DNA of 45,834 nt, taken from contig DATHGT010000042.1 in NCBI GenBank assembly GCA_035317605.1, positions 1-45,834 of the forward strand, in the 5' to 3' direction. The notes beneath the pieces were generated by a model, which saw only the letters and a program-made list of their open reading frames with translations, searched no databases and was not told the DNA's origin. Positions 1-7,290 of the stretch are shown here, piece by piece; position 1 is the stretch's first letter; every line of letters starts with the position of its first letter. The translations under genes and the position numbers were made by a program. The stretch is from DATHGT01 sp035317605. GTDB lineage: Bacteria; Methylomirabilota; Methylomirabilia; Rokubacteriales; CSP1-6.

Positions 1-78
1 TGACCACTATGAACTCATCCCGATGCAGGATGAACGTCGCGTGGCTGCACTCGAGGATCTCCGTGTTCGACGCCACTT

Positions 79-194
<116 letters not shown>

Positions 195-205
195 GTAATA
201 CCCAC

Positions 206-230
206 AGCGCCCGGAGGTTCTCCGGGCGCT
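206..230 (+). terminator. rRNA operon terminator hairpin
   Basis: A perfect 10-bp stem (agcgcccgga at 206-215 with tccgggcgct at 221-230) and a 5-nt loop lie 11 nt after the 5S. It is followed by a short T-containing stretch (cttgtct). Position and structure fit the intrinsic terminator of the rRNA operon. The insertion sequence begins about 15 bases further on, so the terminator was left intact. Confidence 0.75.
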
Positions 231-245
231 GCGCGCTTGTCTAGA

Positions 246-268
246 TGTGAAGTCTCAGGAGATTGTCC
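246..268 (+). repeat. Left terminal inverted repeat of IS481-like element
   Basis: Reads tgtgaagtctca, gg, agattgtcc. It matches the reverse complement of 1265-1287 except for the two central bases (gg versus ac). Confidence 0.85.
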
Positions 269-333
269 ATCCGGGAGCACTCTGCAAAGCTGGTTGTCGC
301 CAAACGACCAAGCCCGCAGAGGAGGCGACCCGG

Positions 334-1292
334 ATGAACGTCCATAAGAATGCGCGAACGACGCCGCACAGTCGAGCCCGGATCGCGGGACGCGTCGCCG
401 CCGATCGGCCGGCCCGCATCGCCCGCGACGTCGGCGTGTGTGAGCGAACCGTGAAGAAGTGGGTGGCGCGCGCGGCCGAGGGCGGGTTGGCCGCTGGAGG
501 ACCGGTCGTGCCGCCCGCATCACTCGCCGCGCGCCATCCCGACCGGCCTGATGGACGAGATCGAACGCTTGCGGCGTCAGTGGCGTAGGACGGGCGCGCA
601 AATCGCCGAGAGTGTGGGCATCAGCCGCCCGACGGCCGCGCGGGCGCTGCGCCCGCTCGGGCTGGCCCGCTTGGGGCCCGCCGACGCCGTCGGCCCGGGG
701 CGTCGCTACGAAATGGCCGCAGCCCGGGCAACTGGTGCATCTGGATATCAGGAAGCTCGGGCGCTTCAGCCAAGTCGGGCATCGGATCAGTGGGGATCGC
801 CGCCAGCGGACGCCGGGCATCGGCTGGGAGTTCGTCCACGTCTGCATTGATGATTGGTCCCGGGTCGTGTACCGGGTCGCGTACGCCGAGGTCTTGCCCG
901 ACGAACGCAGCGTCACGGTCGTGGGCTTTCTGCGGCGCGCGCTGAGTTGGTTCCACCGGCGCGGCGTCCGCGTCGAGCGCATCTTGACGGACAACGGCTC
1001 GGCGTATCGCTCCCGCTTGCTGGCCGCGGTCTGCCGGGCGCGTCACCTCGGCCAGCGCTTCACGCGTTCCTACACGCCCCGTACGAACGGCAAGGCCGAG
1101 CGCTTCATTCAGACGCTGCTCCGGGAGTGGGCCTACCGCCTGGCCTACGCTTCCTCGGCTCATCGGGGGGGGCGGCGCTCTCACGCTGGCTGCACTACTA
1201 TAATTGGCATCGGCGCCACAGCGCGCTCCGCGGACAACCCCCCCATCAACAGAGTTGTCTCCCCGGACAATCTGTTGAGACTTCACAGCTAG
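334..1292 (+). pseudogene. IS481-type transposase, multiply frameshifted
   Basis: The frame opening at ATG 334 (MNVHKNARTTPHSRAR) encodes an N-terminal helix-turn-helix (RIARDVGVCERTVKKW). The homologous sequence then moves to other frames near 495-505 (MDEIERLRRQ part), near 713-730 (LVHLDIRKLGRF part), at the G-run near 1165-1175 (ALSRWLHYYNWHRRHSALRG part) and at the C-run near 1240-1250 (back to SPDNLLRLHS). The DDE acidic residues are still visible as LDI, LTDNGSAY and NGKAERF, so the core was once functional. A 12-bp near-perfect tandem duplication (861-872 and 873-884) adds four residues after the IDDWSR motif. Four shifts and a duplication make a functional product unlikely. The final TAG (1290-1292) comes from the CTAG flank. 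Homopolymer assembly errors could explain one or two shifts but hardly all. Confidence 0.88.
1265..1287 (-). repeat. Right terminal inverted repeat of IS481-like element
   Basis: On the minus strand it reads tgtgaagtctca, ac, agattgtcc, the partner of the left repeat at 246-268. It also encodes the last residues of the transposase (LLRLHS), so the transposase reading frame runs to the element's tip and ends on the flanking CTAG. Confidence 0.85.
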
Positions 1293-2116
1293 CCCAGAAA
1301 CGAAGCGGAGAGGGCGAGGCCGAAGGCAACGATGGTCGCGACGATGAGGGCTGCCGCCAGCAGGTGATCCACGCTCGTCTCGGCCCGCCGCTCGGCGAGC
1401 GAAAGCACGAGTCCGGCGGCGAGGCCACCGAGAAACCCCCCAGCGTGCGCGATGTTGTTCACCCCGGACATGAAGAACCCCAAAATGAAGAGCAACACCG
1501 CCCATTGACCGTACTGGCGTAGCACCATGGCGCCGAATGTGCCACCGCGCCGGCGGCCGAATGCCACCATCGCCCCGAGCAACCCGAAGATGGATCCCGA
1601 AGCGCCCACCGTGAAGGACACGCCCATAACGTCCGAAACCACGAAGCCCGCGATCCCGGAAATTGTGAAGATCACGAAGAAGCGCGCCGGTCCGTACAGT
1701 TCCTCGACGGCGGGACCGAGCTGGCGAATCCACAGCACGTTGAACAGGATGTGGAGCACACCTCCGTGCAGATAGATCGACGCCACCAGCGTCCACCATT
1801 CGCCGTTTGTCCACGGGCCGGTGCCTGTCATGCCGAGCCTTCGAAGCGCGGCGAAGCTGGGAGAGAAGATCTCGAAGGGACCGCGTGGACTCAGCGCTCC
1901 GGCAGGGTCGATGATGAGGCTCAGAACGTACAGCGCGACGCACGCGATCGTGATGATCTGGGTCGGGCTGCCGGTACGGAAGAGACGCCGAAAGAGGTCG
2001 CTGAGTCCCCACATGCCCGGACGCCGACGCCCGCAGACCAGACACTCCTCGGCGTCCGCGCGCGTTAGCCGCCCGCACGACGGGCAGAGAATCGTCCGGG
2101 TTGGCTTACCGAACAT
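1289..2116 (-). CDS. Rhomboid-family intramembrane serine protease with N-terminal zinc ribbon
   Basis: 275 aa. Rhomboids cleave transmembrane segments within the lipid bilayer. The catalytic serine sits in GASGSIFG (S173) and the partner histidine in NNIAHAGGFLGG (H224); the helix-2 motif HILFN (H122, N126) forms the oxyanion region. About six to seven hydrophobic helices follow an N-terminal cytosolic zinc ribbon with two CxxC pairs (C11/C14, C25/C28), a common rhomboid add-on. The ATG overlaps the end of yacG by 11 bases and has no obvious Shine-Dalgarno, so translation is probably coupled to yacG. The stop codon (complement of 1289-1291) lies in the CTAG target of the adjacent IS element. 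Because CTAG is retained at the junction, the protein end was probably unchanged by the insertion. Substrates cannot be inferred. Confidence 0.93.
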   Translation of the reverse strand: MFGKPTRTILCPSCGRLTRADAEECLVCGRRRPGMWGLSDLFRRLFRTGSPTQIITIACVALYVLSLIIDPAGALSPRGPFEIFSPSFAALRRLGMTGTGPWTNGEWWTLVASIYLHGGVLHILFNVLWIRQLGPAVEELYGPARFFVIFTISGIAGFVVSDVMGVSFTVGASGSIFGLLGAMVAFGRRRGGTFGAMVLRQYGQWAVLLFILGFFMSGVNNIAHAGGFLGGLAAGLVLSLAERRAETSVDHLLAAALIVATIVAFGLALSASFLG

Positions 2117-2306
2117 CGTTCGCCTGTTCGCCCGGTACGACGTAGCGCTCGTCCAGCCACACTCCGAGGTCGATCAGGCGGCAGGTGAGCGAACAGAAGG
2201 GGCGTTGGGCATTGCCGCTCCAACGCGTCGCGCGACTACAGGTCGGGCAACGCCCGTGCCGTGGGGTGTCACCCGCAGCCGAGGGGACGGGGTCGCTCAC
2301 GATCAT
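2106..2306 (-). CDS. yacG: YacG-like zinc-binding protein (DNA gyrase inhibitor family)
   Basis: 66 aa. The CPTC motif and the later CSLTC motif, followed by RLIDLGVWLDERY, match the YacG/DUF329 family of small zinc proteins. E. coli YacG binds GyrB and inhibits gyrase; that activity is known for E. coli and only inferred here. The length is typical of the family. A purine-rich stretch (gaggga) lies directly before the ATG and is too close for a good Shine-Dalgarno. It is the first gene of a two-gene minus-strand unit with the rhomboid protease and is divergent from the pyrophosphatase gene. Confidence 0.88.
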   Translation of the reverse strand: MIVSDPVPSAAGDTPRHGRCPTCSRATRWSGNAQRPFCSLTCRLIDLGVWLDERYVVPGEQANDVR

Positions 2307-2412
2307 TCCCTCGGGCTCGGAGGCATCGTGTGCGCATCGTACTCACCCGTCACAAAGCCTGTCAACGCGGCGATTTTACGCGCGCTTCGCGACGCTTCCC
2401 CGAACGTTTCCG

Positions 2413-2440
2413 TTGACAGTCCCGGCGTGCGTCGCATAGA
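2413..2440 (+). promoter_or_regulatory. Putative sigma-70 promoter for the pyrophosphatase gene
   Basis: A perfect -35 TTGACA (2413-2418), a 16-bp spacer and a weak -10 CATAGA (2435-2440) lie about 85 bases upstream of the ATG at 2526, in a 219-bp divergent intergenic region. The -10 matches only three of six consensus bases, so this is a candidate. Confidence 0.45.
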
Positions 2441-2525
2441 GTGGGCCGTGTTCGTCCACTCTCTGGTCACCCGTCCACGCGGACGAACGTCATCGAGATC
2501 ATCCTCGGCAAGGAGCCAGTGACGT

Positions 2526-5024
2526 ATGAGTGAAGTGGGCCTCGCTTTGTCACGCTTGCACGCGGGCGCGGGACGTCGAGCCGCCCTTGTCCTGTTGGTC
2601 GCGATGGCTCTGATCTTGGTGAGCGGTGGCACGCTAGGGGCGTTCGCGGCCACTTCAGGCTCGGGGCACGCCGGCGGCGGCGAGGCCAGCCTCATTGTGC
2701 CTGATCTCGGTCAGGCGAGCTTCGCCGGCGTCAACGGGCGTACCTTGCTGCTGTGGGGCCTCGTGGTGTGCGTGCTGGGACTCCTGTTCGGCTTGGTGAT
2801 CTTTGTCCAGCTCCGGAACCTTCCCGTCCACCAGTCCATGCGCGAGATCTCCGAGCTGATCTATGAGACGTGCAAGACCTATCTGATCACCCAGGGCAAA
2901 TTCATCCTGCTCCTCGAGGTCTTCATCGGCATCATCATCGTCCTCTACTTCGGCGCTCTGCTGAAGTTCGAAGCCGTCAAGGTCTTGATCATCCTCGCCT
3001 TCAGCCTCATCGGGATCGCGGGCAGCTACGGCGTCGCGTGGTTCGGCATTCGCATCAACACCTACGCGAACTCCCGCACCGCCTTCGCGAGCCTTGAGGG
3101 CAAGCCCTTCCCCGTGTACGCGATTCCGCTGAAGGCCGGAATGAGCATCGGCATGCTCCTCATCAGCGTGGAGCTGTTCCTGATGCTCTGTATCCTGCTG
3201 TTCATTCCCGGCGACTATGCCGGGCCCTGCTTCATCGGGTTCGCGATCGGCGAGTCGCTGGGCGCGGCCGCCCTCAGAATCGCCGGCGGCATCTTCACCA
3301 AGATCGCCGATATCGGCTCCGATCTCATGAAGATCGTCTTCAATATCAAAGAGGACGATGCGCGCAACCCCGGGGTCATCGCCGACTGCACGGGCGACAA
3401 CGCCGGCGATTCGGTGGGCCCGAGCGCCGATGGCTTCGAGACCTACGGGGTCACCGGAGTGGCCCTCATTTCCTTCATTCTGCTGGCGGTCAAAGAACCG
3501 GGGGTGCAGGTCCAGCTCCTCATCTGGATCTTCATCATGCGAATCCTGATGATCGTGGCCAGCGGATTCTCGTATCTCATCAACGAAGGACTGGCCCGTG
3601 CCCGCTACGCAACTGCCACGAGAATGAACTTCGAGGCCCCCCTGACCAACCTAGTGTGGCTGACCTCGCTGGTCTCGGTGGCGATGACGTACGCGGCGTC
3701 CTACCTCCTCATCCCGAATCTCGGTGACGGGACGTTGTGGTGGAAGCTGTCGTCGGTGATCACCTGCGGCACGCTGGCCGGGGCCATCATCCCGGAGTTC
3801 GTCAAGGTCTTCACCTCGACTGAGTCGCGCCATGTCCGCGAGGTCGTCACCTCGGCCCGCGAAGGAGGGGCGTCCCTCGCCATCCTCTCGGGGCTGACCG
3901 CGGGCAACTTCAGCGCGTACTGGCTCGGGATCGTCGTCGTGATCCTGATGGGCCTCGCATATGGGATCTCCACGTTTGGCCTGGGCGCGCTCATGGTGGC
4001 GCCGGCCGTTTTCGCCTTCGGGTTGGTGGCGTTCGGCTTCCTGGGTATGGGACCGGTCACGATCGCCGTCGACTCCTATGGTCCGGTGACCGACAACGCC
4101 CAGTCGGTGTTCGAGCTGTCCGTCATCGAGCAGATCCCCAACGTGGCGACGAGCATCCGCCAGGAGTACGGCTTCACGGTCGACTTCGAGGCGGCCAAGC
4201 ACCTGCTCGAAGAAAACGACGGCGCGGGCAACACGTTCAAGGCGACCGCCAAGCCCGTGCTGATCGGTACCGCGGTGGTGGGCGCGACCACGATGATCTT
4301 CTCGATCATCGTGGTGCTCACGTCGGGTCTCACCCAGAACCTCGACAAGCTCTCGCTCTTGCATCCGCCGTTCCTGCTCGGCCTGATCACCGGCGGGGCC
4401 GTCATTTACTGGTTCACGGGCGCGTCGATGCAGGCGGTGACCACGGGCGCCTACCGGGCGGTCGAGTTCATCAAGGCCAATATCCGGCTGGAGGATTCGA
4501 CCAAAGCGTCGGTGAGCGACAGCAAGCGAGTGGTCGAGATCTGCACGCAGTACGCCCAGAAGGGCATGTTCAACATCTTCCTCACCGTGTTCTTCTCCAC
4601 GCTGGCCTTTGCGTTACTCGAGCCCTACTTCTTCATCGGCTATTTGATCTCCATCGCGCTGTTCGGACTCTACCAGGCGGTGTTCATGGCCAACGCCGGG
4701 GGCGCCTGGGACAACGCCAAGAAGATCGTCGAGGTCGAGCTGAAGGAAAAGGGCAGCGCGTTGCACGCGGCGACCGTGATCGGCGACACCGTCGGCGACC
4801 CCTTCAAAGACACCTCGTCCGTCGCCATGAATCCGGTCATCAAGTTCACCACGCTCTTCGGCCTGCTCGCCGTCGAGCTCGGCGTGACCTTGACGGCGGA
4901 GCGGGGCCCCTGGTTCAGCAGCGTCCTCGCCGCGGTCTTCTTCGTGCTGTCCACGGTGTTTGTCTGGAGGTCGTTCTACGCCATGCGCATTCAGGTCGAA
5001 GCGCCCGTCGCCGCGCACAGGTGA
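2526..5024 (+). CDS. hppA: Membrane-bound proton/sodium-translocating pyrophosphatase, divergent type
   Basis: 832 aa, about 16 hydrophobic segments, with an extra N-terminal hydrophobic helix after MSEVGLALSR. The family hydrolyses PPi and pumps H+ or Na+ across the inner membrane. Conserved acidic motifs are present: KEDDARNPG, DCTGDNAGDSVG, DSYGPVTDNA and GDTVGDPFKDTS. The usual DVGADLVGKVE motif is altered to DIGSDLMKIVF, with one residue fewer before EDD. The usual GNTTAA/GNTTKA motif reads GNTFKA; a Lys at that place is typical of K+-independent enzymes. The usual DTSGPSLN reads DTSSVAMN. AAGGAG lies 10 bases before the ATG. DedA and an acyltransferase follow closely, suggesting a membrane/energy operon. 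The ion pumped cannot be decided from sequence by eye. The enzyme class is certain; the subtype is unusual. Confidence 0.95.
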   Translation: MSEVGLALSRLHAGAGRRAALVLLVAMALILVSGGTLGAFAATSGSGHAGGGEASLIVPDLGQASFAGVNGRTLLLWGLVVCVLGLLFGLVIFVQLRNLPVHQSMREISELIYETCKTYLITQGKFILLLEVFIGIIIVLYFGALLKFEAVKVLIILAFSLIGIAGSYGVAWFGIRINTYANSRTAFASLEGKPFPVYAIPLKAGMSIGMLLISVELFLMLCILLFIPGDYAGPCFIGFAIGESLGAAALRIAGGIFTKIADIGSDLMKIVFNIKEDDARNPGVIADCTGDNAGDSVGPSADGFETYGVTGVALISFILLAVKEPGVQVQLLIWIFIMRILMIVASGFSYLINEGLARARYATATRMNFEAPLTNLVWLTSLVSVAMTYAASYLLIPNLGDGTLWWKLSSVITCGTLAGAIIPEFVKVFTSTESRHVREVVTSAREGGASLAILSGLTAGNFSAYWLGIVVVILMGLAYGISTFGLGALMVAPAVFAFGLVAFGFLGMGPVTIAVDSYGPVTDNAQSVFELSVIEQIPNVATSIRQEYGFTVDFEAAKHLLEENDGAGNTFKATAKPVLIGTAVVGATTMIFSIIVVLTSGLTQNLDKLSLLHPPFLLGLITGGAVIYWFTGASMQAVTTGAYRAVEFIKANIRLEDSTKASVSDSKRVVEICTQYAQKGMFNIFLTVFFSTLAFALLEPYFFIGYLISIALFGLYQAVFMANAGGAWDNAKKIVEVELKEKGSALHAATVIGDTVGDPFKDTSSVAMNPVIKFTTLFGLLAVELGVTLTAERGPWFSSVLAAVFFVLSTVFVWRSFYAMRIQVEAPVAAHR

Positions 5025-5054
5025 GCACCGCGGCTCGCGGGACGTAGCGTCGGC

Positions 5055-5696
5055 GTGGACTTTCTGTTCGGGCTGCTCACGGGCGCGCAATCCCTCGATG
5101 CGCTCGTCCGGTGGGGCGGATACGTCGTACTGGCGGCCATCGTCTTCACCGAGACGGGCCTGCTGATCGGCTTCTTCCTGCCCGGCGACTCCCTCCTGAT
5201 CACTGCCGGTCTCGTCGCGGCCACCGGCGCGCTCGACATCTGGTGGCTCAACGTGCTGCTCGCTGCCGCGGCGGTCGCGGGCGACAGCGTCGGCTACGCG
5301 ATCGGGGCGCGGATCGGTCCTCGGCTGTTCACGCGCGAGAAATCGTGGCTGTTCAACCCGCGCCACATCGTGCGCACGCGAGAGTTCTACGAGCGCCACG
5401 GGGCCAAGACGATCGTGATCGCGCGCTTCGTGCCGATCATTCGGACCTTCGCGCCCGTGGTCGCCGGGGTGGGGCAGATGCCCTACCGGCGGTTTCTCTT
5501 CTACAACGTCGCGGGCGGCGTGGGCTGGGTGCTGAGCATGACGTGGGCGGGGTATCTGCTGGGCAACGTGGTGCCGAACATCGACCGCCACATCCACATC
5601 GTCGTGATCGTCGTCATCGTGCTGTCCGTGATCCCGATCGCCGTCGAAATCTTTCGCGAGCGACGGAGGCAGTCCGCACCATCGACCGGGCGCTGA
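5055..5696 (+). CDS. DedA/VTT-family membrane protein
   Basis: 213 aa from GTG 5055, with four to five hydrophobic stretches. Motifs typical of DedA proteins are seen: ETGLLIGFFLPGDSLL near the N-terminus, the GDSVGYAIGARIG block, and RFVPIIRTFAPVVAGVGQM followed by FLFYNVAGGVGWV. DedA proteins are inner-membrane transporters or scramblases linked to undecaprenyl-phosphate or phospholipid recycling and membrane-potential homeostasis; the substrate here is unknown. It starts 30 bases after the pyrophosphatase stop with no good Shine-Dalgarno, which suggests coupling within one transcript. Its end overlaps the likely beginning of the acyltransferase gene. Confidence 0.93.
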   Translation: MDFLFGLLTGAQSLDALVRWGGYVVLAAIVFTETGLLIGFFLPGDSLLITAGLVAATGALDIWWLNVLLAAAAVAGDSVGYAIGARIGPRLFTREKSWLFNPRHIVRTREFYERHGAKTIVIARFVPIIRTFAPVVAGVGQMPYRRFLFYNVAGGVGWVLSMTWAGYLLGNVVPNIDRHIHIVVIVVIVLSVIPIAVEIFRERRRQSAPSTGR

Positions 5697-6565
5697 GCGC
5701 GCTGACCGCCGGGATCGGCCGGCTACCGCCGGGGGCCGCCCGGTGGGTAGGGCGGCGGTTGGGCGATGTCGGCTACGCGCTGACGCCCCGGCGTCGCCGG
5801 GCCGCGCTCACGAACCTCGCGCGTGCCTTTCCTGACGTCGCGGCGCCCACGCGCCGACGGATCTGCCGGCGATCGTTTCAACACCTCGGACTCATGGTCA
5901 TCGAGCTCGCCGCCCTGCTCACGCGGCCTCTCGAGGACACTCTGCGCCGCATCCGTATCGACGGACTCGAGCACGTGCGTTCGGCCATGGACCAGCACGG
6001 GCGCGCGCTGTTGCTCACGGCCCACCTGGGGAACTGGGAGTTGCTGCCCGTGGCGTGTCGCCTCACCGGCTACCGCTTGAGCGTCGTGTTACGACCGCTC
6101 GACGCGCGGTGGCTCGATCGGCTCGCGACGCGGATGCGCGAGCGGAGCGAGGTGGACCTGATCGACAAGCGCGCGGCCCTTCGGCCCGTGCTGCGCGCGC
6201 TCGCCGGCGGCGGCATGGTGGGGATCCTGCTCGATCAGAACGCCGCCCGTCACGAGGGCGTGTTCGTCCCCTTCTTCGGCCACCCGGCGAGCACCTCGAA
6301 GAGCATGGCGGTCCTGGCGCTTCGTACAGGGGCCCCGATCGTGCCGGCGTTCATCCGGCGCGAGGATACGGGTATCCACCGCGTCGTGGTCAGCCCGCCG
6401 CTGGCGTCGCCGGCCGCGGCAGACGTGGAGGCCGCGGTGGTGGCGCTCACCGCCCGGTGCACGGAAGCCATCGAGGCCGCGATCCGTACGACGCCGGACC
6501 AGTGGCTCTGGATGCACGATCGATGGCGGACTCGACCGCCTGACGAGCGTACGGACATCGGGTGA
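5681..6565 (+). CDS. Lysophospholipid/lipid A-type acyltransferase (LpxL/HtrB family), start uncertain
   Basis: About 294 aa. The catalytic HX4E motif is seen in TAHLGNWELL (H115, E120 from the start used here). Further family blocks are RRRRAALTNLARAFPD, GGGMVGILLDQNAARHEGVFVPFFG (D/Q-rich acyl-acceptor region) and PDQWLWMHDRWRTRP. LpxL-type enzymes add secondary acyl chains to lipid A or related glycolipids at the inner membrane. The frame has no ATG, GTG or TTG between about 5600 and the conserved region. The best placed codon is ATC 5681, 11 bases after GGAGG (5665-5669); CTG 5693 is the alternative. The start is therefore a guess. The ORF overlaps the DedA end, so coupling or an assembly indel are both possible. 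Acyltransferase identity is secure; the exact lipid is not. Confidence 0.87.
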   Translation: MDRALSALTAGIGRLPPGAARWVGRRLGDVGYALTPRRRRAALTNLARAFPDVAAPTRRRICRRSFQHLGLMVIELAALLTRPLEDTLRRIRIDGLEHVRSAMDQHGRALLLTAHLGNWELLPVACRLTGYRLSVVLRPLDARWLDRLATRMRERSEVDLIDKRAALRPVLRALAGGGMVGILLDQNAARHEGVFVPFFGHPASTSKSMAVLALRTGAPIVPAFIRREDTGIHRVVVSPPLASPAAADVEAAVVALTARCTEAIEAAIRTTPDQWLWMHDRWRTRPPDERTDIG

Positions 6566-6566
6566 A

Positions 6567-6600
6567 GCTGGGCGCCCGCCGTTCAGCGCGGGCGCCCAGC
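6567..6600. terminator. Bidirectional terminator-like hairpin between convergent genes
   Basis: A 13-bp perfect GC-rich stem (6567-6579 with 6588-6600) around an 8-nt loop lies between the acyltransferase stop and the stop of the minus-strand gene at 6611. There is no T-tract on either side, so it may act with Rho or simply stabilise 3' ends. Confidence 0.6.
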
Positions 6601-6610
6601 GGAGTGCGGG

Positions 6611-7072
6611 CTACTTCTTCTCGGCCGGCTTGGGCTCCATCTTGTCGGCCTTGTCCATCTTCTCGGCCTTCTTGGCTGCGGCAGCCTTCACCATCACCGA
6701 CTGCGCCGTCATCTTGCCGGCGTCCTCGGTGTACTTCACCTGAACGGAATCGCCGGGCTTGACGTCGGCGGCCGTGATCGCCTTGCCGCCCTTCTTGATC
6801 GTGGTCTTGGAGTCGACACCGAACGTCCACTCCTCGTCCTTGCCCTTCATCTTGCCGCCGACGACGAGACTTTCGGGCGCCGCCAACCTGACGGTGCCGC
6901 TCGCCGACTTGGCCGCCGGCTTCTTTTCGGCCTTCTTCTCCGTCTTGTCCATCTTGGTGTCGGACTTCATCTCCGACTTCTTCTCTTCAGCCTTCTTCTC
7001 TTGGGCCACGGCCAGTCCGGCCGTGCCCACGGCGAACACGAGGGCCACGCACGTCGCGATCAGTTTCTTCAC
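6611..7072 (-). CDS. Secreted Lys/Glu-rich protein, unknown function (DUF5666-like core)
   Basis: 153 aa from GTG 7072 with a strong AGGAGG 9 bases upstream. An N-terminal signal peptide (MKKLIATCVALVFAVGTAGL) ends near AVAQ, so the mature protein should be periplasmic. A low-complexity K/E/M region (about residues 25-55) precedes a compact core of about 70 residues with the pattern SGTVRLAAPESLVV, WTFGVDSKTTI, KPGDSVQVKYTE, followed by another K/A-rich tail. The core looks like a small beta-barrel of the kind grouped under DUF5666 (metal/OB-like), which is only a resemblance. The highly basic, alternating-charge tails are unusual. Monocistronic, convergent to the acyltransferase gene and divergent from mltD. 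Confidence 0.8.
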   Translation of the reverse strand: MKKLIATCVALVFAVGTAGLAVAQEKKAEEKKSEMKSDTKMDKTEKKAEKKPAAKSASGTVRLAAPESLVVGGKMKGKDEEWTFGVDSKTTIKKGGKAITAADVKPGDSVQVKYTEDAGKMTAQSVMVKAAAAKKAEKMDKADKMEPKPAEKK

Positions 7073-7255
7073 CGCTCGAAACCTCCTATGTGGATCAGTG
7101 GATTAAGAACATTCCAGCGCTTCCCGGACACGATGGGGCGGCGGTCCCCTCTGCCTCCTTTCCTCCTCAAGCGATCCAGGCCTCTAAGTGATTGAGAAAT
7201 CAAAGCAGAATGGCAATTCACTTTATTTCTCTGCCGGCCCCGGTGTCAAGCTCCG

Positions 7256-7284
7256 TTGACCAAGCCTTTGGCACATGGTACAAA
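7256..7284 (+). promoter_or_regulatory. Strong sigma-70 promoter of the transglycosylase gene
   Basis: -35 TTGACC (7256-7261), a 17-bp spacer, -10 TACAAA (7279-7284). Transcription should begin about 7290-7292, which coincides with the GTG start at 7291, so the message would be leaderless. Confidence 0.72.
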
Positions 7285-7290
7285 TTCCGG

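Larger units (their letters stand above)
245..1288 (+). mobile_element. IS481-family insertion sequence, decayed
   Basis: A 1.04-kb element bounded by imperfect 23-bp terminal inverted repeats (246-268 and 1265-1287, 21/23 matching), both starting TGTGAAG. It carries one transposase gene of the IS481 type, now frameshifted. CTAG flanks both sides (241-244 and 1289-1292). IS481 itself is known to target NCTAGN. Here the six-base flanks differ (TCTAGA on the left, GCTAGC on the right), so either a 4-bp duplication was made or the flanks have since changed. The right edge falls exactly on the stop codon of the convergent rhomboid gene. The copy is probably unable to make its own transposase. Confidence 0.85.

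Noticed and set aside
2303..2695. 130-codon minus-strand frame between yacG and the pyrophosphatase
   Set aside because: Overlaps the pyrophosphatase N-terminus in antisense, has no recognisable domain and no Shine-Dalgarno.
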